Shown: positions 26,567 through 35,225, counted from the first letter of the stretch. The stretch is DNA of 64,000 nt from Chitinophagaceae bacterium (GCA_019638615.1 JAHBTL010000001.1:62001-126000); one strand, 5' to 3'. A program made the numbers and translations. Notes: generated by a model from the sequence alone, not told the origin.

Positions 26567-26609
26567 AAAAAAACCGGCTTATCTTCCTCCGAAAATTAAA
26601 CCGGTTTTG
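26567..26609 (-). terminator. Terminator of the peroxiredoxin gene
   Basis: AAAACCGG (ending 26577) and CCGGTTTT (26601-26608) pair across a 23-base loop; on the minus strand the stem runs into a seven-T tract. It lies about 20 bases beyond the peroxiredoxin stop. Confidence 0.75.
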
Positions 26610-26629
26610 CCGAACCTAGATTTCTTCTT

Positions 26630-27094
26630 TTACTTTTTCAAGGCTTGCTTTAACGCGGCAAAATTCACCTGTGTACCGGGATTAGCAGTTTCTTCCGCGT
26701 ACACTACGGTGCCGGTTTTATCAACCACTACCACTCCCCTCCTGGATACTCCTTTCAGTCCTAATACAAAATCTTCAAGATACATGTCATAAGCTTTGAT
26801 CATGTCTTTATTAAAATCAGACAACAGATCGAAATTGATATTTTGCTGCGTCTTGAATTCGCCTAACGAAAAAGGCAGATCGACAGATACGCCCACCACC
26901 GTGGCGCCCAGACCATTGTAAAAATCCATATCATCCCGGTTGCTGCACAACTGTTCGGCACATACGCCCGTAAAAGCGGCAGGAAAAAAATTGATCACCA
27001 GTGTTTTACCGGCAAAATCTTTTAAAGAAACTTCTTTTTTCTCGGTATTGATGAGCGTGAAATCGGGTGCTTTTGTTCCAACTGCTATAGCCAT
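26630..27094 (-). CDS. Peroxiredoxin (AhpE/AhpC-TSA type)
   Basis: A 154-aa thioredoxin-fold peroxidase. The peroxidatic Cys45 lies in FFPAAFTGVC, with Cys50 five residues on, which could serve as resolving cysteine; the conserved arginine lies in GVSRRGVVVVDK. It reduces hydroperoxides in the cytoplasm, since no signal peptide is present. It is monocistronic with its own terminator. A near-match -7 box (TAGCTTCG) lies about 20 bases upstream. Confidence 0.93.
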   Translation of the reverse strand: MAIAVGTKAPDFTLINTEKKEVSLKDFAGKTLVINFFPAAFTGVCAEQLCSNRDDMDFYNGLGATVVGVSVDLPFSLGEFKTQQNINFDLLSDFNKDMIKAYDMYLEDFVLGLKGVSRRGVVVVDKTGTVVYAEETANPGTQVNFAALKQALKK

Positions 27095-27232
27095 AATTTT
27101 TTGTTTTAGTAGAGCGAAGCTAAAGAAAAATTATAAGATGCCCGGTCTATAGCATCCATCAAACAAATCAAAAGGCATCATTGCCTGAAATAAAGCAGGC
27201 TGAATTACGTTTCCGCTTTAACAAAATATACA

Positions 27233-27511
27233 GTGAGCGAAGAAAAACAGAGAAATTGGTGGAGAGCATTTTCTCCCTGCATTTTAACCGCCATTTTTGC
27301 CGCTTTTATAGTACTGTTCAGCTTTATTACAGTCAACTCGTCTCAAGGCTGGAGCTTATTGGGAGTCATTATATATTTGCCGGTTTTATTTGCTCTTTTG
27401 ATTGGCACTTTTATATCAAGGCTGATTGCAAGAGAAAATACCTGGCTTCTATGGCTTATCGAAATAGTATTTATTGTGATCGCATTCAGTATTGCTTTCA
27501 GACATCACTAA
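27233..27511 (+). CDS. Small membrane protein of unknown function
   Basis: A 92-aa frame with a GTG start and a charged N-terminus (MSEEKQRNWWRAF), followed by three hydrophobic segments: LTAIFAAFIVLFSFITV, LLGVIIYLPVLFALLIGTFI and WLLWLIEIVFIVIAFSIAF. Distribution of charges fits an integral membrane protein. An overlapping frame from 27181 in another phase gives a less protein-like product. No family is recognised. Confidence 0.6.
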   Translation: MSEEKQRNWWRAFSPCILTAIFAAFIVLFSFITVNSSQGWSLLGVIIYLPVLFALLIGTFISRLIARENTWLLWLIEIVFIVIAFSIAFRHH

Positions 27512-27637
27512 GTAGGCTGTTCCTTATAATAAGCAGTTATTCGTGGTGGGTCTGACTGATGACTTATTTGTCGCAGGCATGTTTTTTCAGTCTTTTTAGA
27601 ACTGACTCATTTTCGTAAACTTGGTAAATTTCGCTGT
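27512..27637. other. Gap before the decayed toxin-antitoxin pair
   Basis: No gene is seen. The in-frame extension upstream of the antitoxin remnant can be read back to about 27602 without a stop but gives no plausible start codon. Confidence 0.4.
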
Positions 27638-27871
27638 ATAGCATCAAAAGATTTAAAAAAGGAATTGCTTTCTTACATTGAGAACACCAATGACGAAGCC
27701 CTACTCTCTTTGCTTAAAGAAGATCTTGTATTTTATGGAAAGGCAAAAGGTGTGGACATTCTTGATCATCTTAATGAACAACAATTAAAAGAACTTACAG
27801 CTCTTTCAGAGGAAGAGGCTCTGAAAGATACCCACGCTTTAGATGAATTCCAAAAGGCTACCCAACAATAG
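27638..27871 (+). pseudogene. Antitoxin remnant of a type II toxin-antitoxin pair
   Basis: The frame reads ASKDLKKELLSYIENTND-EALLSLLKEDLVFYG...DHLNEQQLKELTALSEEEAL and ends DEFQKATQQ. This resembles the short helical antitoxins encoded before RelE/ParE toxins in Bacteroidota. No ATG or GTG lies at the expected start: the codon there is ATA (27638), and the first alternative start is TTG at 27665. The stop TAG at 27869 overlaps the expected toxin start. Reversing one base (A to G at 27870) would restore tryptophan and extend the frame to QQWHTG before a stop at 27881-27883. Confidence 0.6.
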
Positions 27872-27966
27872 CATACAGGGTAATTGTTAAGAAACGTTTT
27901 ACCAATAAAGTTCAGAAAGTCCTTGCCTACCTCGAAAAAGAGCAAAAGGATACAACTAAGCTGTGA
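27868..27966 (+). pseudogene. RelE/ParE-type toxin remnant
   Basis: The frame reads AYRVIVKKRFTNKVQKVLAY followed by LEKE, which looks like the first strand and helix of a RelE/ParE toxin, then diverges (QKDTTKL) and stops at 27964-27966. About 60 residues of the expected 90-100 are missing, including the catalytic sheet. The start codon is ATA instead of ATG. It directly overlaps the antitoxin stop, as expected for a coupled pair. Confidence 0.65.
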
Positions 27967-27977
27967 CTGGCGAGAAG

Positions 27978-28021
27978 ATAGATGCCTCTCCCGACCTTCG
28001 GTTGGGATCGGTATGACAAAC
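27978..28021. repeat. Hairpin-bearing intergenic element replacing the toxin 3' part
   Basis: CCCGACC-TTC-GGTTGGG (27990-28006) forms a 7-bp stem with one G-T pair, followed by GATCGGTATGACAAA. Its layout resembles scattered Bacteroidota elements ending in CAGAATGACAA. It begins close to where similarity to the toxin ends, so insertion or deletion here may have cut the gene. Confidence 0.5.
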
Positions 28022-28082
28022 AATAGTATAGAAATCATCTCTTATACTTTTCTTCAGCACAGTTACCACAAATTGATTGATT

Positions 28083-28140
28083 GCTCATGGCTCAGAGCCC
28101 ATAGCCAACGGCTGATCGCTGACTGCTAATAGCTCATAGC
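28083..28140. repeat. GCTGATAGCTGA-type word repeat
   Basis: Words GCTCATGGCTC, CATAGCCAACGGCTGATCGCTGA and AGCTCATAGCT fill the space up to the stop codon of the minus-strand DUF5916 gene. The stop codon itself lies in the TATAGCTATGAGC word on the coding strand. Confidence 0.65.
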
Positions 28141-30317
28141 TATATATTCCACCAGTAATTAAATTTCAATACCACCGCCCTGGTTTTAACCGATAGCGGG
28201 CCGGGATAATAATTGTCTGTATATACAAGGAACAGATCGGAAGCGGGTTTGTACCGCCACTGAAAACGCGCGTTGATGTTCATGTTCTTCTGCTGCTCAT
28301 TGTATTGTATATAGGTCGTCAGGAACAGCGTATTGGTAAAGGTTACATCAATGCGCGGCCCCACGAGCAAAAAGTTCATTTTGCTCCAGGGTTGCGGCAG
28401 GCTGAGCCGGTTATAGCTGGCGCTCATCGTAATGTTTACGCGAGGCTGAAAACGGTATCCTATATCGCCGTTGATGGTTAACAGGTGACCGTTGGCATAA
28501 TAACCGCCGTAACGAAGCGAACAGGTATAGGTAAGCAAATGCTGCGGTGCGGAAACATGTTCTATCCCTATCGTATTCCAGCGATGCCGGCTGCCAACTA
28601 CCAGGGAATCTTTGCCTGTATTGGTAGGGTCAAAAGGATTCAGCAATTGAACATAATCCTGCTGCCCCAGGATATTCAAGGTAGCTTTGGACCGGAATGT
28701 AATAAAGTAAGACAGGATATTGCTGTGATCCGTTTCGCGCAAACGCGCATTAAAATAGTAGGTACTATTTACCACCGGGCCATGGCTTAAAATATTCCCT
28801 CCTCCCGGAAAGAAATAATACGATACCTGCGGGTTGAGTTTTACATAGTCTCTCCGTGGCACATATCCCACTTCAGGCGTAAAATTTTCTCCCACATATT
28901 GCGTCTGCCCGTATATCAGCCATTTGCGGCTGCTGTATTGCAGGTGACCGGCATAGCTCCAGTCTTTTTTTCCGGCAGTTGGCTGAAATGATTTTAACAA
29001 CATCGCCTTCCCCGTCCATAAATTGCTCGAAGAAGCCAGGTTGTATTCTATACCCAAATTTCTATTGTATTGACTGTATACTCCTTTAGCGCTGTCGGCA
29101 GTGGTAGGATGATACCCCAAAGAAGTTTTATCAATATAGATAATACCGACATTCGATCTTTTAAATACTTTTCGCTGCAGCGAAAGCACTGCGAAATTCT
29201 GGGCAGGCAGCGCTGTTTCGCTTACCCTTGCGGTTTTCATATCCATCACGCCTATGCGCCAGTTCTTATCCAGCTTACCGCTCAGCCGCGCGCCAACATC
29301 AATGGGTACGCCCAATCCTATGCGCCTCGAAAAAAAAGGGCGGAGATCAGCATAGCCGAAATTGGCGAACAGGTCACCATTTTCTAAAAAGAACTGTCTT
29401 CTTTCAGGAAAGAATAATTCGAAGCGACTCAGGTTGGTCACCTGCTTATCCACCTCTACCTGCGAAAAATCGGGGCGTACGGTTAAATCAAGATTCAATG
29501 AAGGCCCCATGGAAATTTTTACATCACCGCCAATGTCTTTTTTGTACACAGGTTTTGTACCAGCTTCATAATTTTTTGAAACCCCTCCCAGCACATAAGG
29601 GATCACAGAAATATTGGAGCGGGGCGCCGGGGGCGGTTCGTCCCAAACCAATACACCGGTATACGCAAGCGATGCGCTGGGGAACTGGCGAGGTACAGGC
29701 GCCCAACTGGATTTTTCAGTGGTCTTCAGATCATTTCTTCCAAAATTGATCCCCCACTGTTTTATATCTTTTTTATAGCGGATCGTTTTAAAAGGAATAG
29801 CCGCTTCAAACACCCATTTGTCAGGGTAATTTTTTACAGCCGAAGTCCATTTGTTATCCCAGTTCAGATCCACTTTGCCACCTTCATACATCGTGCCATC
29901 CCACTGCGCGCCAAAAGCATTAGCCCCAAAAGAAAAGCCGGTGGTCTGGTCTTCAAATGTATCCATGAACAACAGAAAATTGTCGTTCTTCAGGAAGGAG
30001 AAATCCCTTCGCAGCGATTCTACCATGTGTTGTCCTTCACCGAAATTGAAACATTCTGCCAGCAGGTAAAGGTTTTCGTTGTCGTAAGTCATCCGTACAT
30101 CGGTACGCACCTTGGCCATGCTGGTATCCATCGGCAGGATCATGTAAAAATCAGACACCCTTTCCGCATCGAGCCAGGCCTGTTCGTCTGCAACGCCATC
30201 TATGATTACGGGTGAAGAAGCTTTGTGTATATGCAGTTGAAAAGCCGTGTTCTTTTTTTGTGCGTTAACTGTTAAACAGGGGATCAAAAGAAAAAAGGAA
30301 ATAAAAAAACGATTCAA
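28140..30317 (-). CDS. DUF5916/CBM9-like outer-membrane protein
   Basis: A 725-aa protein with a signal peptide (MNRFFISFFLLIPCLTVNAQ). Residues about 28-200 fit a family-9-like carbohydrate-binding module (SPVIIDGVADEQAWLDAERV, and DTFEDQTTGFSFGANAFGAQWDG). The rest resembles DUF5916, probably a beta-barrel: PERRQFFLENGDLF, FFSRRIGLG and a C-terminus with aromatic strands ending LKFNYWWNI. Family function is unknown. It stands alone, flanked by repeats on both sides. Confidence 0.88.
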   Translation of the reverse strand: MNRFFISFFLLIPCLTVNAQKKNTAFQLHIHKASSPVIIDGVADEQAWLDAERVSDFYMILPMDTSMAKVRTDVRMTYDNENLYLLAECFNFGEGQHMVESLRRDFSFLKNDNFLLFMDTFEDQTTGFSFGANAFGAQWDGTMYEGGKVDLNWDNKWTSAVKNYPDKWVFEAAIPFKTIRYKKDIKQWGINFGRNDLKTTEKSSWAPVPRQFPSASLAYTGVLVWDEPPPAPRSNISVIPYVLGGVSKNYEAGTKPVYKKDIGGDVKISMGPSLNLDLTVRPDFSQVEVDKQVTNLSRFELFFPERRQFFLENGDLFANFGYADLRPFFSRRIGLGVPIDVGARLSGKLDKNWRIGVMDMKTARVSETALPAQNFAVLSLQRKVFKRSNVGIIYIDKTSLGYHPTTADSAKGVYSQYNRNLGIEYNLASSSNLWTGKAMLLKSFQPTAGKKDWSYAGHLQYSSRKWLIYGQTQYVGENFTPEVGYVPRRDYVKLNPQVSYYFFPGGGNILSHGPVVNSTYYFNARLRETDHSNILSYFITFRSKATLNILGQQDYVQLLNPFDPTNTGKDSLVVGSRHRWNTIGIEHVSAPQHLLTYTCSLRYGGYYANGHLLTINGDIGYRFQPRVNITMSASYNRLSLPQPWSKMNFLLVGPRIDVTFTNTLFLTTYIQYNEQQKNMNINARFQWRYKPASDLFLVYTDNYYPGPLSVKTRAVVLKFNYWWNI

Positions 30318-30797
30318 GGGAAAAATGTTTAATAAGGAGGAGGAAAGGTAAGAAAAAGCTGTCAGCTATCAGCTATCAGCATTTAGCGTTCAGGGGACAA
30401 CAAGATGATTTAAACAACCATAGAACCTGTAAACTTTGCAGGGCAAAAAGGACATTACGCATTACAGCATTATCGCCTTCGGCGATTACAGCCGTAGCCG
30501 GAGGCTATATGCTTACGTGTGAAGCGAGGACGCTTCACCCAGCAGGATCTGCAATCGGTTTACTATGTCCTCTTACATGTTCAGCAATTACGTATGTCTG
30601 GATTTATATCAGTCTTTAAAATGGGTTTTCGACAAATACGTGCCGGTTGCTATATTAATAAAATAATATACATTCGTTATTCAAATTAAAACTATTGCTA
30701 TCGATCGTTCATAGCAAAATAAAACCAGACCTAAAAAAGCACTATACTTAACTTTCAGGTGTAATCAACCTGAATTTCAAAACTAATTTCTCCCAGA
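30318..30797. other. Gap with AGCTGTCAGC words and three short hairpins
   Basis: The 480-bp gap upstream of the DUF5916 gene contains a GCTATCAGCTATCAGC word run at about 30358-30392, a cluster of three hairpins at 30468-30538 (annotated separately), and AT-rich sequence before the downstream pseudogene. No ORF is convincing. Confidence 0.6.
30468..30538. repeat. Cluster of three hairpins (REP-like or structured RNA candidate)
   Basis: Within about 70 bases lie TCGCC-TTC-GGCGA, AGCC-N9-GGCT and the perfect 8-bp stem GTGAAGCG-AGGA-CGCTTCAC (30519-30538). No T-run follows any of them, so they are not simple terminators. Confidence 0.55.
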
Positions 30798-31740
30798 ATG
30801 AAAACAGCCCTCTTTAATATCCTGCTTTTATTATTGGTATTTCTTTCCTGCAAAAAAGAAAGTCCCTCAGATCAGCCAGATCCTGTAGTAACAGGTCCAG
30901 ATACTTTAAGCACAGGTTGGAGTAAAGTAAATGTTCCCATTGAAACCTATATGGATATTTTTTTACGACATCGACTCACGGCTATTTGATTTCCCGCCAG
31001 AAAATATTTAAATCAATAGATGGTGGATCGACCTGGACCCATATACATTCCATTAAAGACAGTTTACTGAATATTGCGGCATATGGTGTTGACAATGCAA
31101 TATTTATTGCCAAAGGCAATAAGCTGTTTGTCACCAACAATGGTAGTGCTACCTTGAATAGCATTACGCTAACGGATACACGGCTTTATGATGCAATCTT
31201 CGTATCCAGCACAATTGCTTATGCGATAGGAAACAAACTCTGGAAAACTACCGATGGGGGATTAACATGGACTCAGATCTACGATTTTGGTTGGACCAGG
31301 CTAATACATCGACCTATTTTTTGAATCAAACAACAGGATTTGTTTCTGCATTTAACGGGATATATAAAACGATTGATGGAGGACTCACATGGAACAAAGT
31401 GTTTAATCAAGGAGGACGTTTTATATGCTTCCCAGAGCCTGGCTATGGATATGTTTTATCATTTAATGGTATTTTAAAAACTACAAATGAGGGCAGCACC
31501 TGGGCGTTGATAAATAAACAGTTAAGTCAAGAACCTTTAGATTTACATTTTGCAACTGGGCATCTTGGATTTTTCTCTATTGGTAACGAAATTTACAAAA
31601 CAGAAGATGGTGGAAATTCCTGGACCAGAACCGTAAAAATAGGAATTACTGAAGAAAGATTAATCGAACTACATTTCACGGATGAGAATCATGGCTGGGC
31701 ATGTGGATTCAAAGGCACAGTATTGAGATATGAAAAGTAG
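30798..31740 (+). pseudogene. Ycf48-like beta-propeller lipoprotein gene, two frameshifts
   Basis: Three overlapping frames together encode one protein of about 310 residues. It starts MKTALFNILLLLLVFLSCKK, a lipoprotein signal. Blade motifs typical of photosystem II assembly factor-like/BNR proteins follow: FKSIDGGSTWTHI, WKTTDGGLTWTQI, YKTIDGGLTWNKV, LKTTNEGSTWALI and YKTEDGGNSWTRT, ending HGWACGFKGTVLRY. The first shift is at a run of seven Ts (30958-30964); eight Ts would join the frames as DIFFTTSTHGYL. The second lies near 31285-31300, at TTTTGGTTGG. The rest of the sequence is intact, so decay is recent, or the shifts are sequencing errors at homopolymers. In non-phototrophs the family is of unknown function. 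Confidence 0.8.
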
Positions 31741-31802
31741 CGAATAGCTACATTCTCACTTCTCTTTTTCATACTTTTAAGGACATGGAACTTGTGGCGT
31801 GT

Positions 31803-31859
31803 AGACCTATAAGGTTTGCCGGGCAGGAAAGAATACAGCGCTGCAAACCTTATAGGTCT
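31803..31859. repeat. 17-bp perfect inverted repeat
   Basis: AGACCTATAAGGTTTGC (31803-31819) and GCAAACCTTATAGGTCT (31843-31859) are exact reverse complements around 23 bases. It lies between the Ycf48-like pseudogene and the rng 3' end. ACCTATAAGGTTT dyads of this kind recur in Bacteroidota intergenic regions (my recollection, not checked). It may act as a bidirectional 3' end signal. Confidence 0.75.
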
Positions 31860-31881
31860 GCTCCTGCTTTATTAATCTGTA

Positions 31882-33423
31882 CTACAACTTTATCTCCTCC
31901 TCGTTGCTGTCAAAAAAATGAAATTCTGTGAGATAATAATTATTATTCGATTTCAGCTTTATTTTTTGCTTGTATTTCCAGCTCCATTTTCTGCGGATGG
32001 AGATCCAGCCTTTGGTGAGATAAGCGTAGATAATAGGATGCACCACAATGGTAAGCCCTTTGTGCTTCTGCATGACCAGGTAGCTGAGGTTCTTCTCAAT
32101 TTCATCTTCCAATACGAGCGTAGAGGATATTTTACCCGTTCCGTTACAGGTAGGACAAACTTCCAGGGTATTGATATTCACTTCCGGCTTCATGCGCTGC
32201 CGGGTGATCTGCATCAGTCCGAATTTTGAAATAGGCAATACCGCATGTTTGGCCCTGTCTGCTTTCATAAATTCTTCCATCGCTTCGATCAGCCTGCGCT
32301 TGTTATCCGGCAATTTCATGTCTATGAAATCTACCACAATAATCCCCCCGAGGTCACGCAGGCGCAACTGGCGGGCAATTTCCGCTGCCGCTTCCAGGTT
32401 GGTTTCCAGGGCATTCATTTCCTGGTTATTGCTTACGCTTTTATACCCGCTGTTCACATCAATTACATGCAGGGCTTCGGTATGTTCTATTATAAGATAG
32501 GCTCCGCTGGGCAGGTTCACGGTTTTGCCGAATGACGCTTTTACCTGTTTGGTAATACCGTATTGATCAAAAACCGGGGCGCCATTGTTATAAAAAGTAA
32601 CGATCTCCTTTTTTTCAGGCGCTATTTTTTGAATATAGTTGCGGGTATCGTTGTAAATATTCTTGTCGTTTATCACAATGCGGTTAAAGTCTTCGTTCAA
32701 CAGGTCGCGCAGCATGCTGGTGGTTTTGGTTTGCTCACTCAATATCTTACAGGGCGCTACCGCACCTTTCAGATTTTGCTGCAGGCTTTTCCAGCTTTCT
32801 ACCAGCATCAGCAGATCTTCGTGCAGCTCTGCCGTATTTTTTCCTTCGGCGGCCGTACGTACGATCACCCCAAAATTTTTGGGTTTGATGGCTTCCACTA
32901 TTTTATGCAGTCTTTTACGTTCTTCCGAAGAATGTATTTTGCGCGAAACCGCGATGATATCATTGAAAGGCGTAACTACCACAAAGCGACCCGGCAGCGA
33001 AATTTCGCAGCTCAGGCGGGGACCTTTGGCAGCAATGGGCTCTTTTAATATCTGTACGAGGATGTTGGGCTTCTGTCCCAGCACTTCGTTGATCTTGCCC
33101 GTTTTAATGATCTCAGGCTCTGTCTGGAACTGCGAAAAATCGAACGTCCCATTATCATTCATAGCCTGTTGGGTAAATTTAAGAAGCGACCGGGCGTAAG
33201 GGCTCAGGTCTGTATAATGCAGGAAGGCATCTTTTTCAAACCCCACGTCTACAAATGCAGCATTCAACCCGGGAATCAGCTTTTTAACTTTTCCCAGGTA
33301 TAAATCACCCACTGCAAAGCTGGCGTCTGCTTTTTCATGATGCAGCTCAACCAGCTTTTTATCTTCCAGGAGGGCGATTTCCACACCCACAGGGGCAGCA
33401 TTAATAATTAGTTCTTTGTTCAA
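31882..33423 (-). CDS. rng: Ribonuclease G (Rne/Rng family)
   Basis: A 513-aa cytoplasmic endoribonuclease that cuts single-stranded A/U-rich RNA and matures rRNA 5' ends. It has an S1 domain (VGDLYLGKVKKLIPGLNAAFVDVG, about 38-125), the catalytic metal site around LHVIDVNSG and IIVVDFIDM, and the zinc-link pair CPTCNGTG. The length fits RNase G, without the RNase E scaffold tail. It is the last gene in the order HU - TPR protein - COX24-like protein - rng on this strand. Confidence 0.95.
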   Translation of the reverse strand: MNKELIINAAPVGVEIALLEDKKLVELHHEKADASFAVGDLYLGKVKKLIPGLNAAFVDVGFEKDAFLHYTDLSPYARSLLKFTQQAMNDNGTFDFSQFQTEPEIIKTGKINEVLGQKPNILVQILKEPIAAKGPRLSCEISLPGRFVVVTPFNDIIAVSRKIHSSEERKRLHKIVEAIKPKNFGVIVRTAAEGKNTAELHEDLLMLVESWKSLQQNLKGAVAPCKILSEQTKTTSMLRDLLNEDFNRIVINDKNIYNDTRNYIQKIAPEKKEIVTFYNNGAPVFDQYGITKQVKASFGKTVNLPSGAYLIIEHTEALHVIDVNSGYKSVSNNQEMNALETNLEAAAEIARQLRLRDLGGIIVVDFIDMKLPDNKRRLIEAMEEFMKADRAKHAVLPISKFGLMQITRQRMKPEVNINTLEVCPTCNGTGKISSTLVLEDEIEKNLSYLVMQKHKGLTIVVHPIIYAYLTKGWISIRRKWSWKYKQKIKLKSNNNYYLTEFHFFDSNEEEIKL

Positions 33424-33664
33424 GCAAAAAGCCTTTTAATAACTACGAAAGAAACCGATCGTGAGGATTGTTCGCAGGCATATTCCCCCAAATAGCGGCA
33501 AACACACACGGGACACCAGTTTCGCGATCAAACACTCAACCTGTTGATACCTGCTTACAGGTTTTACTATTTTATACATTTACCTGCAACGGTAAGAAGC
33601 GGCAAGCGGTAAAAAAATGGTAAAGCCGGCATTCAACAGCTTAAAAGAAGAATTAAGCAGTAGT

Positions 33665-33760
33665 TTATTTGTTCCTTTTCTTGTGACGATTCTTTCTCAG
33701 GCGCTTTTTGCGCTTATGGGTAGCAATTTTATGACGTTTTCTTTTTTTACCACAAGGCAT
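33665..33760 (-). CDS. COX24/AURKAIP1-domain small ribosomal protein
   Basis: A 31-residue protein, MPCGKKRKRHKIATHKRKKR followed by LRKNRHKKRNK, which is almost entirely basic. This is the conserved mini-protein annotated in Bacteroidota as AURKAIP1/COX24 domain-containing, related to small-subunit ribosomal proteins. The start is fixed by the conserved MPCGKKRKRHK. It lies 26 bp after the TPR gene and 240 bp before rng, and is shorter than many gene finders accept. Confidence 0.93.
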   Translation of the reverse strand: MPCGKKRKRHKIATHKRKKRLRKNRHKKRNK

Positions 33761-33786
33761 AAACCAAATTAATTTTTGTTAGGTAA

Positions 33787-34638
33787 TTATTTTAATGCTT
33801 TAATTCTTTCTTCTATTTCTTTTAATGCTTCGGGATTTTGCACAAACTTTTTCCCCTTTTCATACCATTCGGCAGCTTTGCTGTTTTCACCATGTCTTTC
33901 ATACGCCTCGGCCAGTAAAAAAATCGCTTCTACATTGTTGGGCTCAGCTCTTAAAACCTTATTCAATCTTTCTATAGCCTTATCAATCTGCCCCGTCATA
34001 ATTCCACCATAACCCAACATAAACTGTGCATACATATTTGTTGAGTCTCTCTTCGCTACTTCCAGTATTGTTTGAATACCTTCCATAGGACTTGTTGCAC
34101 CGGAAGCCCCATAAATATAACAACTTCCCAAGCCTACTTTGCTGGAATCGTTATCAGGATTTACCTGCAAAGCATGTTTAAAGAGGTCTGCTGCCTGATT
34201 AGCCATCCATACCTGCAGCGAGTGCTGATCAACAGTTTTTAACTGTCTTAAATATAAATGGGCAGCAAAGGTGAGGTTTTTTTCAGAATTTTCCAATTTG
34301 GACTTTTCTCCCAGATAGTAAATGAACGGTTCAAATACATGAGCCGAATCTTTCCAGAAAGTAGCCAGTTGATCGTACAATTGAATTTTTTGACCTGTCA
34401 GGTCGCCCCGGATAATAGAGTTTTCTTTTGAAGTAACCCAGGCCTGCTGTGCAGGAGTAAGACGTGATTTTGCTGTTTCAATAATTTGTTTGGTATCCAG
34501 CTGGTCATCGGCATGATCGGTATGCGTAAGCTGAGCAGCAGGCTGTTTTGCGGCATTGGGCTTTGTCCTTCCCAAAAAATAAAGGCTCAATAGTAAAATG
34601 AGCCCAGATGCCACAACAATCAACTGTTGTTTTTTCAC
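33787..34638 (-). CDS. Membrane-anchored TPR protein
   Basis: A 283-aa protein with one N-terminal membrane helix (LIVVASGLILLLSLYFLG), so the rest is probably periplasmic. At least three TPR-like units follow: AADLFKHALQVNPDNDSSKV, AIERLNKVLRAEPNNVEAIF and LLAEAYERHGENSKAAEWYEKG. It is placed between HU and the COX24-like protein, an order I recall as common in this phylum. Its role is a protein-protein scaffold of unknown partner. Confidence 0.88.
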   Translation of the reverse strand: MKKQQLIVVASGLILLLSLYFLGRTKPNAAKQPAAQLTHTDHADDQLDTKQIIETAKSRLTPAQQAWVTSKENSIIRGDLTGQKIQLYDQLATFWKDSAHVFEPFIYYLGEKSKLENSEKNLTFAAHLYLRQLKTVDQHSLQVWMANQAADLFKHALQVNPDNDSSKVGLGSCYIYGASGATSPMEGIQTILEVAKRDSTNMYAQFMLGYGGIMTGQIDKAIERLNKVLRAEPNNVEAIFLLAEAYERHGENSKAAEWYEKGKKFVQNPEALKEIEERIKALK

Positions 34639-34655
34639 TATGCTTCAATTTCCGG

Positions 34656-34663
34656 CAAAGTTA
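34656..34663 (-). promoter_or_regulatory. Candidate -7 box for the TPR gene (TAACTTTG)
   Basis: The complement is a perfect TAnnTTTG match, 17 bases before the TPR gene ATG, and overlaps the stop codon of the HU gene. A CAAA at 34687-34690 (TTTG on the minus strand) could be the -33 element with a 23-base spacer. Confidence 0.5.
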
Positions 34664-34993
34664 AATGCTATCTTCCGTCTCGTCGCCAAAATTCTCTTCA
34701 ACCGGCTTGGCAGATTGCAGTTTTTTAACTTCATGCACAAATTCTTTAGCGGGTTTAAATGCAGGGATATAATGTTCGGGAATATGTACTGCTGTGTTTT
34801 TCTTAATGTTACGACCAATTTTGGCAGCGCGCTTCTTGGTTATAAAACTGCCAAAGCCACGGATATAAATATTTTCTCCGTTCGCAAGATTTTCTTTTAC
34901 CTCTTTAAACATGGTTTCAAGTGTAACCAACACATCCACCTTGGGAATTCCTGTTTTTTCAGAGATATTGTTGATAAGATCAGCTTTTCGCAT
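34661..34993 (-). CDS. HU-family DNA-binding protein
   Basis: From the ATG at 34993 the product is 110 aa, beginning MRKADLINNISEKTGIPKVD; the longer frame from 35059 has no matching N-terminus. The DNA-binding arm reads GFGSFITKKRAAKIGRNIKK, with RNIKKN in place of the common RNPQTG, followed by IPAFKPAKEFVHEVKK. An extra tail of about 20 acidic residues (EENFGDETEDS) follows the usual 90-residue fold. It bends and packages DNA. Confidence 0.93.
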   Translation of the reverse strand: MRKADLINNISEKTGIPKVDVLVTLETMFKEVKENLANGENIYIRGFGSFITKKRAAKIGRNIKKNTAVHIPEHYIPAFKPAKEFVHEVKKLQSAKPVEENFGDETEDSI

Positions 34994-35225
34994 GGTATTG
35001 TATTTTATAAGTAAATGAATTTCAACGATAAAATAACGAAAATCTTGTATTCCATGCAAGCTATTCCCTCAAAAATTTTTTTTCAACCCATTTATAGTTG
35101 AAAGAAAACCAATTTATTGCTTCAATTTGCAGGGCTTATTACTGAACGCAGTTAAATTAATAAAATTGTATATCCCCTCAACAAATAAAGAGCCATTTTG
35201 TTGAATAACAGTTAATTATCGGTCA

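Noticed and set aside
27181-27555. 124-codon alternative frame over the small membrane protein
   Set aside because: The other frame gives three clean membrane helices with a charged N-terminus; this one is irregular in composition.
27884-28129. 81-codon frame over the toxin remnant
   Set aside because: It is out of frame with the recognisable RelE/ParE-like segment and runs through hairpin and repeat sequence.
30958-30964. Programmed frameshift at the T-run of the Ycf48-like gene
   Set aside because: A second unrelated frameshift downstream would still break the product, so decay or sequencing error is simpler.
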